From JARRNO01 sp037384885 (GTDB lineage: Bacteria; Acidobacteriota; UBA4820; DSQY01): 5,746 nucleotides of DNA. The stretch covers positions 1 through 5,746 of the forward strand of contig JARRNO010000137.1 in the NCBI GenBank assembly GCA_037384885.1, given 5' to 3'. Below are positions 1-5,746 of this stretch, in pieces (position 1 is the first letter of the stretch; the number at the start of each line of letters is the position of its first letter). The position numbers were made by a program, and so were the translations under genes. The notes under the pieces were generated by a model that made no database searches, had not been told where the DNA came from, and was given only the letters and a program-made list of their open reading frames with translations.

Positions 1-1
1 T

Positions 2-1579
2 TCCGGCAGCCAGCCGGACCAGCAGGACACCTTCCGCCTGACCCTCTCCTCCCAATCGGACCTGGGTCGCGGCGGCTGGTCTTTCAAAGACACGGCGGAC
101 GGCTCCTTCAGACATGATTTCGCCAGTCCTACCCACACCGTGAACGAGAGCCGCAACTGGGTGTTCATGGGCGGGTACAAGTCAGGGGACTGGGGCGCTT
201 CCGGGACCGTCGGCTACGCCAACGTGAGCTTCCTCGGGGATTCGCAGCTCGTGGCCTCGGGCCTTACCCGCGGCGGCGTGGAGGCCGACGTGACCACGCC
301 CGCCGGCGGCTTGGGCGCGTATGCGTCCTACGACGACACCGTTCCCGCACTCGGTTCGGGATCGGGCGCGTCGAACCTGAAGGTGCGGGCCGCGGGCTAC
401 ACGCTTCCGCTCCATTCGGACCGGTTTCTCGTCCGGTTCATGGGATTGTGGACCGACCAAGATCCCTCGGCCTACCTGCCGGGCGGGTCGGGCCGGGTGC
501 TCGGGATGCTGGCGCGCCTGAAGTTCACGCCGGCCTTCGGCCTCTACATGGAAGCGGCGCAGGGCCGGGCCGAGCCCGACGGGCAGCCCTCCTACGAAGG
601 CAACGCTTACCGGCTCGGGTTCGAGGGAACGGTGTTTCAAACGACTTATGCCTTGAATTTCCGGCGGGTCGCCGCCGATTTCGCCAACCCGGCCAACCCC
701 GGCTACACCCAGGGCGGCGTGCCGGACCGCAGCGGCGTCGGACTCGATCTTTCGCGCAGCTTCGGCAAGCTGTCCGCGTCCATGAACTATCTGTATTCAA
801 AAGACGGGGTGGGCACCCAGCTCTCGGGCGGCCCCTCTGGAAAACAACATGTGCTGACCTTTCAATTCGCCCTGCCCCTCACGACTCGGGTGGCGGTGAC
901 GCTCGGCCTCAACGGCGAAAAGCTGACTCAGGACCCCGACCCGGTTACGCTCCTGCCGGGCACGGACCAGCGCATGACCGGTTGGAATCTCGGGTTCACG
1001 GAGGGCCTGGGGAAGGTGACCTTCGCCCAGACCTATGCGGGTCAGCGGGTTCGAAGCCACATCGATCCCGCGGGGGATGTGAATATGGACAGCTTTCTCC
1101 TCACCGCCAACGGCAGCGTGACGCCGTCCTTCCAGATCGGAACCACGGGATCTTTCAGCCGGACGGATACGGTCCTGGCAGGCCGGACCGACGTGGCGAC
1201 CGTTTCGATTTCGCCGCTCTGGTCACTCTGGGACGGGCGCTTTTCCATCCTCCCCAGGGCCGCGTATACGCGGACCAAGAACAGCCTGGGAACGATGGAC
1301 TCCCGCGTGGAGCAATACCAGTTTACCCTTCGCTGGAATCCGCGTTTCTGGCACAGCTTCCTCTCGGTGGAAGGAACGGCGGAGTGGAACCGCTTCAAAG
1401 GCATGAACACCGGCGCCTACCAGCCCGACACACACCGCTATTTCATGAACCTGAGGTTGAGCTGGGGCGGCGGTAAGGGAAGCTTGAACGAGCAAGGACC
1501 CGGCCTGGGAGGAACACCGCCCGGGCAGCCCATCCCGATGACGGGAGCCGGGCAGACCATGGGAGGAAGCCGGCTATGA
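2..1579 (+). CDS. Outer membrane beta-barrel protein, 5'-truncated by the window
   Basis: The frame is open from base 2 to the TGA at 1577-1579 (525 residues visible), and the true start lies upstream. The GTG at 140 is not a credible start, because the frame before it is open and reads as similar protein (DTFRLTLSSQSDLGRGGWSF). From about residue 50 to 488 there are some eleven to twelve hairpin-like units of alternating polar and hydrophobic residues with aromatic girdle residues and Gly/Asp/Asn turns, for example NWVFMGGYKSGDWGASGTVG, RVEQYQFTLRW and HRYFMNLRLSW. This suggests a barrel of roughly 22 or more strands. No TonB-box, plug domain, catalytic motif or POTRA domain is visible, although the missing N-terminus could carry one. 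A Gly/Pro-rich tail (489-525) follows the last strand at W488, whereas most barrels end at the final aromatic. The family was not identified; a porin-like channel, a secretion pore or a membrane anchor are all possible. The barrel assignment is strong and the function is open. Confidence 0.85.
   Translation, partial: SGSQPDQQDTFRLTLSSQSDLGRGGWSFKDTADGSFRHDFASPTHTVNESRNWVFMGGYKSGDWGASGTVGYANVSFLGDSQLVASGLTRGGVEADVTTPAGGLGAYASYDDTVPALGSGSGASNLKVRAAGYTLPLHSDRFLVRFMGLWTDQDPSAYLPGGSGRVLGMLARLKFTPAFGLYMEAAQGRAEPDGQPSYEGNAYRLGFEGTVFQTTYALNFRRVAADFANPANPGYTQGGVPDRSGVGLDLSRSFGKLSASMNYLYSKDGVGTQLSGGPSGKQHVLTFQFALPLTTRVAVTLGLNGEKLTQDPDPVTLLPGTDQRMTGWNLGFTEGLGKVTFAQTYAGQRVRSHIDPAGDVNMDSFLLTANGSVTPSFQIGTTGSFSRTDTVLAGRTDVATVSISPLWSLWDGRFSILPRAAYTRTKNSLGTMDSRVEQYQFTLRWNPRFWHSFLSVEGTAEWNRFKGMNTGAYQPDTHRYFMNLRLSWGGGKGSLNEQGPGLGGTPPGQPIPMTGAGQTMGGSRL
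1561..1566 (+). promoter_or_regulatory. Shine-Dalgarno site of the downstream giant gene
   Basis: GGGAGG lies inside the last codons of the barrel gene, with nine bases between it and the ATG at 1576. Together with the ATGA overlap (1576-1579) it supports the chosen start. The nearest in-frame stop upstream is the TAA at 1474-1476, and no ATG, GTG or TTG in this frame lies between that stop and 1576, so no longer start is available. The arrangement is typical of translational coupling, in which ribosomes finishing the barrel re-initiate on the next gene. Confidence 0.7.
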
Positions 1580-4500
1580 ACAGGCGTACTCATAAATCAC
1601 GTCATATCAAATTGTTGGCGGGAAACCTGGCCCTGGCGCTCGCGGCGCTGGCCGCCGCCCTGGCCGGAGTCAGTCTTTCCGCCTCTCCCGTTCCCCAGAG
1701 CGCCATGGAGGGGAAAAAATACGTCAAGGCTGTCCAGGTCCATCTCGTTCCCTCGAGCGGCCGGCAGGGGCAGACGCTCCACGTTACCGCCGAGGGGCTC
1801 CCCTACAGCCAAGCGTTGCGTCTCTCCTTCGCTCCCAAGGGGTTGACGGTCTCCAATATGGAGGGCACGCCCGCGTCCGCGCCCACCAACGCCATCGCGG
1901 CGGTTCCATCCACGCCCGCATCCCCGGTGAGTTTCACGTTGACCATTTCGCGCAACGCCCGGCCCGGCGTCTACACATTTCTGATCGGAACCCCGGACGG
2001 CGTGTTCCGCGTGCCGGCCGCCTTCACGGTCCTCGCCCGGCCCGGCCCGTTACAGCAAGTGGTTCCGCCGAGAATCAACCGCGTCACGCCCCAGGACCTG
2101 GAGCGCGGCAAGACCTATACGTTGAATCTCTTCGGCGACGCGTTCCGCCAGGGCATGCGCGTCTCTTTTGGGCATGACCTGCAGAACCTGGGCCCGGCGG
2201 TGGTGCTCGACTCCCACAGGGCGGAAATCACCGTCCTTGTCCAGCCGTCGGCCGTTCCAGGCGTTCATCTAGCGCAGGCCGCCGGTATGGAAGGGCCCTT
2301 CGAGAAGGGACCGGGCGGGATCCAGGTCGTAGAAAAGCGGGGCGGACTCCGTCCGGCCCCACCCCCTGTTCTCGACATCAAGCACCTGAAGCCGGGCGTG
2401 GTGAAGCCGCACGGACACATTACGCTGTGGGCCCCGAACCGGAAGAACGGCGAGCCCACGCTCGTGCAGGCGGCCGGAGAGACCCCCGTCGTCCAGCGGG
2501 GTGCGCTTTTCACTTGGGTGGAGGACAACCCGGGCGTGGCCAAGTACTTCGTTCTCTATATCAAGGACAAAGACGGCAAGGTCATCGCCGAGGCCCAGAC
2601 GCCCGCCTCCCGGCCGTACTACCGGGTGACGACGGCATTTTTGAAGGGTCTGCCGTCCCCCGATTCGCTCCCTTATTTTGACTGGACGCCGCCCGCTCCG
2701 GTGATCATGAAACCGGTCGTGAAGGCGTCAAAGAACGCGAGTCCCCGCTATCCGCCGTATATTTTGCCGGCTTCCATGTCCTCCCAGGCGGGCGGAGGCG
2801 GAAGCCAGCCTTCGTCTCAGGTTTCCAGCACAATCAAGCCCGAAGATTTGAGGAACTACATCAATGCGAACATGAGCCAGAGCGCTCTGACGCAGATCGA
2901 CCTCCACGGCCTTACCCACGTGGGCTACTCCAATGCGACCTGGCAGGTGAAGGGCTTCTGGAAAAATCCGATCTCTGGTGAGGCCGAGGCGGTGGAAAGC
3001 AGTATGTCGCTTCCCCTTCGCTTGCCGGCGGCGCCCACCGGCCTTTTCAACTGCGACGCGGCCGCCAAGGGAGGAAAAATCAACCTCCAATCGGGTGGAG
3101 GCGGCGCCGTCCCCACGACAGGGAAACCGGTGCTGCTTTCGGGGCAGGTGGATTTTGGAGCCTCGCCTTACCGTCTGACCTCTCCGTTCTATGTCATTTT
3201 ACTCGGCATGTCGGGAGGCGGGAACCATCTCACGAGTTACAACAATGTCTACGTTTCCTGGGGCGACGGCGACGTGGAAAGGCTCTCCGTGGACAATCCC
3301 CAGGCGAAGAGCACGGTGATCGAGCTGCACCGGAACGGACAACCCCTCAGCCATATCTATCACCGGGCGGGTACCTTCCAGGTCAAAGTCTACGTGATGC
3401 CCGACGGAAAGGACGAAAACCCGGAAGCGGCCGCCGTGTTCAGTTCCAATTCCGTCTACGGGCAGGCGGTCCAGGCCTACTACCGAGGCGCCCCATCCTC
3501 GAATACGGGAAGCAGCTCCGTGGTGCCTTCGGTGAGTCTGGATCTGTCCGGAGGATCAAAGGGAACGCAGGCCGAATTTCAACCCGAAAGCTCCGCCCAG
3601 GCGGATATGCATGCGCCCTCCAGCATCAAGCTGCCCGGTGAAGACGCCTACCTCCTGGCCTGCGGATCGGTCGAGGTGCAGGAGCCGCTGGATGAGACCG
3701 CTTACGGGCCGCTGCACCTCAAACATGTGGAGATCGTCTTCCCAGGACAGTCCAAGACGCCCCCGGAGGCGACAGACTGTTCCGAGTCTTTCACCGGAAC
3801 GGCGCGCATCAGCTACTACGGAATGGTAAAAATTGCGCTGGGGTGGATCGTGGACGGAGGCGAGGAAATTGTGCAGGAGCCGGCCGACGGCATCGGTCCG
3901 GGAAGCAAGACGCCGCTTGCCCAGGTGGAGATCCAGTCTCCGCCGCTTCCCGTTTCGCTGCAAGGGTCGCCTCATCACCTGAAGGTTCGGGTGTGGGTGG
4001 TGTCCGATTCTCAGGCGTCGAGCGTGTCGTCTGAAAGCGGCGGGTCTTCGATGGGAGCATCGGGCGGCGGGAGCAGCGGCTCAGGAACGACAACGAGCCT
4101 GGTGGGCATGACGGTGATGCGGCCCAACCAGGTGTCCTACGCAGGGCTTGGCAAGTCGATTACAGTGTCTGGAGGCGGTTCAGGTTCGTCCTCCGGCTCA
4201 TCCTCCGCTTCGTCGGGTGGGGCATATCTTCCTTTCTTGATGCACGTCAAGATCAGCCTGCCGGACCGGGAAGTGACGTCCGATCCCGTGGAATACAAAG
4301 TCGTCGCCCACGATCCCTCCGTGCCCTGCAACCTGACATTCCCCACCCGGGACGGAGACTTCACCATCAGTGATATCGGCTCCAACTTCCACCAGGCGGG
4401 GAACGGAACCTGGTCGGGCAGCGGCAAGCTGAAACTCAAACTTCCCGAAGGGACGTCGGGCGCGAAACAGGTGTTCGTGCCCGTGACCTTCTCCGGATGG

Positions 4501-5746
4501 TCCTTCTCAGGCGGCGCCGGCGGGAGAACCGTGGCCAACGGCGGTTCCCTGGATGTGGCGGCGAATACCGCGATCCACGTGATCGGCCTCCAGGGGAAAA
4601 TCACTCATGTTTCGGGGACAGCGGGGCATTCCCAGCCCCTTTCCATTACGCTCAGCCTCAAGCTGTCCTCATTCTCCGGTCTCGTTCTGCCCGGATCCGT
4701 TCCGCCTTGGTCGGTTACGGGCCCGATCACGCCGGAGGGCGATTTCTACAAAGAGGGGCTGTCCCTGGTGCACGCCGGCATCGGCGTCAGCGGGTTCGGC
4801 CTCGACGGCGTGACGCTGGCCCTGGACTTGAGCCGGTCCCAGGGAACGGCTCCGGCCGGGGATTCCTGCAATCCTGCCGGGACGGGAACTTCATGGACCG
4901 GGCTTTACATCCAGAGCGGAACGCTGAAGCTCAATCTCTTCGGCCGCACCTTCAAGTCAATACCGGAGCCGAGCATTGAAGGCTGGTCCATCGGTCCGTC
5001 CGGCCTTTCGGGTCACCTGGGAAGCGTGGCGCTCAATGCCAGCGCTTCCTGGGAACTGGCGACGCTCAAGCTGAACACGTTGGATTTCGACGTGTGCAGC
5101 TCGAGCCTGTCCGCCAAGTACCACCTGCAGCTGGAGCACGTCCCGGTGATCAACACCACGCTGAGCGGCACCCTGCAGATCGGATACGACGGCAGCGTGG
5201 CGGGCGACTTCTCGGTGCCGGACCTGGAGAAGCACTTCGCCATGATCGATATGAAGGTCCACAACGCGAACTTCAAGAACGAAGCCGGCGTGGGCTGGCG
5301 GCTGGGCATGGATGTCCGGTTCTCAATGGAGGCCGCTGGCAAGAATTTTTACAGCTTCGACCTGAATGGTCTTCGGGTGAAGTTGAACGGCAGCGTTGCT
5401 CTTGAGGGCGGAGCGGCCTCCATCAACCTGCCCATCGGGGGAAAGGCCAACCTCGGCCCGGTCCAAATCGAGATGAACCAGGTGGCGCTCAAGGTGGGCG
5501 CCAAGTCGGGACACTCGTATTTCGAATTCAGCTTCGGAGGAGGCTTCCACCTGAGCTCGGTGCTTTCGGTGAGCGCCAGCCACGTGAAGTACCGGCTGGT
5601 CTCCCAGGGAAGCACGTGGCACGGCGAAGGCCCCTTTGTTGACAACATCAAGCTCCACGGCCAGTTTCCGGACGGTCCTTCGCCGACGGTCCTTCTCGAT
5701 GTCTCGCTGAGCTACAAGCACGATTCCGGACGGACGGTCTTTTCGG
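1576..5746 (+). CDS. Giant secreted multidomain beta-rich protein (IPT/TIG-like, Fn3-like, PKD-like), 3'-truncated
   Basis: One frame of 1390 codons is open from the ATG to the window end; no stop is present and the gene continues beyond. Residues 1-36 form a Sec signal peptide: a basic start (MNRRTHKSRHIK), an Ala/Leu core at 13-34, and probable cleavage near A36. There is no lipobox cysteine. Two Ig-like modules of IPT/TIG type follow at about 50-153 (PSSGRQGQTLHVTAEG) and 163-253 (INRVTPQDLERGKTYTLNLF, later RVSFG). An Fn3-like module spans about 310-370 (FTW, Y..VLYIKDKDGK). A Pro-rich stretch and Gly/Ser linker cover about 371-420. A PKD-like module spans about 545-612 (WGDGD at 562-566, HIYHRAGTF at 593-601). 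Further beta-sandwich parts occupy 630-990, including YYG...GWIVDGG near 747-761, and are split by two Ser/Gly linkers. From about 1000 onward there are long alternating beta-strands of unidentified fold. Only six cysteines are visible (493, 696, 735, 918, 1098, 1174). No enzyme motif was recognised; a structural, adhesive or binding envelope role is inferred. The reading frame is certain, the domain names are moderately supported, and the function is unknown. Confidence 0.88.
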   Translation, partial: MNRRTHKSRHIKLLAGNLALALAALAAALAGVSLSASPVPQSAMEGKKYVKAVQVHLVPSSGRQGQTLHVTAEGLPYSQALRLSFAPKGLTVSNMEGTPASAPTNAIAAVPSTPASPVSFTLTISRNARPGVYTFLIGTPDGVFRVPAAFTVLARPGPLQQVVPPRINRVTPQDLERGKTYTLNLFGDAFRQGMRVSFGHDLQNLGPAVVLDSHRAEITVLVQPSAVPGVHLAQAAGMEGPFEKGPGGIQVVEKRGGLRPAPPPVLDIKHLKPGVVKPHGHITLWAPNRKNGEPTLVQAAGETPVVQRGALFTWVEDNPGVAKYFVLYIKDKDGKVIAEAQTPASRPYYRVTTAFLKGLPSPDSLPYFDWTPPAPVIMKPVVKASKNASPRYPPYILPASMSSQAGGGGSQPSSQVSSTIKPEDLRNYINANMSQSALTQIDLHGLTHVGYSNATWQVKGFWKNPISGEAEAVESSMSLPLRLPAAPTGLFNCDAAAKGGKINLQSGGGGAVPTTGKPVLLSGQVDFGASPYRLTSPFYVILLGMSGGGNHLTSYNNVYVSWGDGDVERLSVDNPQAKSTVIELHRNGQPLSHIYHRAGTFQVKVYVMPDGKDENPEAAAVFSSNSVYGQAVQAYYRGAPSSNTGSSSVVPSVSLDLSGGSKGTQAEFQPESSAQADMHAPSSIKLPGEDAYLLACGSVEVQEPLDETAYGPLHLKHVEIVFPGQSKTPPEATDCSESFTGTARISYYGMVKIALGWIVDGGEEIVQEPADGIGPGSKTPLAQVEIQSPPLPVSLQGSPHHLKVRVWVVSDSQASSVSSESGGSSMGASGGGSSGSGTTTSLVGMTVMRPNQVSYAGLGKSITVSGGGSGSSSGSSSASSGGAYLPFLMHVKISLPDREVTSDPVEYKVVAHDPSVPCNLTFPTRDGDFTISDIGSNFHQAGNGTWSGSGKLKLKLPEGTSGAKQVFVPVTFSGWSFSGGAGGRTVANGGSLDVAANTAIHVIGLQGKITHVSGTAGHSQPLSITLSLKLSSFSGLVLPGSVPPWSVTGPITPEGDFYKEGLSLVHAGIGVSGFGLDGVTLALDLSRSQGTAPAGDSCNPAGTGTSWTGLYIQSGTLKLNLFGRTFKSIPEPSIEGWSIGPSGLSGHLGSVALNASASWELATLKLNTLDFDVCSSSLSAKYHLQLEHVPVINTTLSGTLQIGYDGSVAGDFSVPDLEKHFAMIDMKVHNANFKNEAGVGWRLGMDVRFSMEAAGKNFYSFDLNGLRVKLNGSVALEGGAASINLPIGGKANLGPVQIEMNQVALKVGAKSGHSYFEFSFGGGFHLSSVLSVSASHVKYRLVSQGSTWHGEGPFVDNIKLHGQFPDGPSPTVLLDVSLSYKHDSGRTVFS
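4021..4212 (+). other. Two Ser/Gly-rich linkers flanking a short conserved-looking segment
   Basis: Within the giant protein, residues 816-841 and 865-882 consist almost only of Ser, Gly, Ala and Thr (for example SGGGSGSSSGSSSASSGG). They bracket a normal segment containing VGMTVMRPNQVSYAGLGKS. Serine and glycine codons are mixed (AGC, TCG, TCC, TCA, TCT; GGC, GGA, GGT, GGG), so this is a flexible protein linker and not a simple DNA microsatellite. The linkers interrupt what otherwise reads as one beta-sandwich, with strand-like LKVRVWVV before them and LPFLMHVKISL after, suggesting two disordered loop insertions or tethers around an exposed strand. Confidence 0.6.

Noticed and set aside
140..142. 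GTG as the start of the barrel gene
   Set aside because: The same frame is open upstream to the window edge and encodes similar protein, and no signal peptide follows the GTG.
182..640. A 152-codon minus-strand open frame
   Set aside because: Low-complexity Arg/Gly/His-rich translation antisense to the barrel, with no domain and no independent support.
448..1476. A 342-codon open frame on the plus strand inside the barrel gene
   Set aside because: Its translation is rich in Arg, Pro and Gly with no strand, helix or domain pattern. The overlapping frame gives a convincing barrel, so this is a shadow of GC-rich coding DNA.
1576..1620. Twin-arginine export signal in the giant protein (NRRTHK)
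   Set aside because: The two arginines are not followed by the usual hydrophobic pattern of the Tat motif (S-R-R-x-F-L-K); a Sec signal is the simpler reading.
1580..1700. Lipoprotein signal on the giant protein
   Set aside because: No cysteine occurs anywhere near the end of the hydrophobic core; the first cysteine is residue 493.
3556..4604. Several minus-strand open frames of 94-155 codons (such as 3556-3978 and 4137-4604)
   Set aside because: They lie opposite the continuous giant frame and have composition typical of the complement of GC-rich genes; the Ser/Gly linkers generate Pro/Glu-rich stretches on the opposite strand.
4497..4979. A 160-codon plus-strand open frame in another phase
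   Set aside because: Arg/Gly-rich translation with no recognisable domain, fully inside the giant frame, which continues intact through it.

Overview
The window contains two long plus-strand reading frames, both cut by the window edges, and essentially no non-coding DNA. By eye the sequence is GC-rich (above 60%) with strong G/C preference at third codon positions. That composition explains the many long spurious open frames on both strands. An outer-membrane-type beta-barrel next to an exported giant protein points to a diderm (Gram-negative) bacterium. Nothing in the sequence fixes the phylum; a GC-rich Acidobacteriota-, Nitrospirota- or Deltaproteobacteria-like lineage would fit, but that is a guess.

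Region 1 (2-1579) is the 3' part of a gene whose 525 visible residues are almost entirely alternating amphipathic beta-strands joined by polar turns and loops. It is the pore-forming part of a large outer membrane beta-barrel, with a short Gly/Pro-rich tail after the last strand. Its beginning lies upstream of the window.

Region 2 (1576-5746) is one uninterrupted frame of 1390 codons that overlaps the barrel gene by four bases (ATGA) and runs off the right edge. It starts with a clear Sec-type signal peptide. It continues as a chain of extracellular beta-sandwich modules (two IPT/TIG-like, one fibronectin III-like, one PKD-like, and further Ig-like parts), is interrupted by Ser/Gly-rich linkers, and passes into a region of several hundred residues of regularly alternating beta-strands. 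No catalytic motif was recognised.

The two genes appear to be translationally coupled. The simplest reading is an envelope system in which the barrel anchors, exports or works next to a very large surface or periplasmic protein. That functional link is inferred from gene order and overlap. No RNA gene, mobile element, CRISPR array, promoter or terminator was seen.
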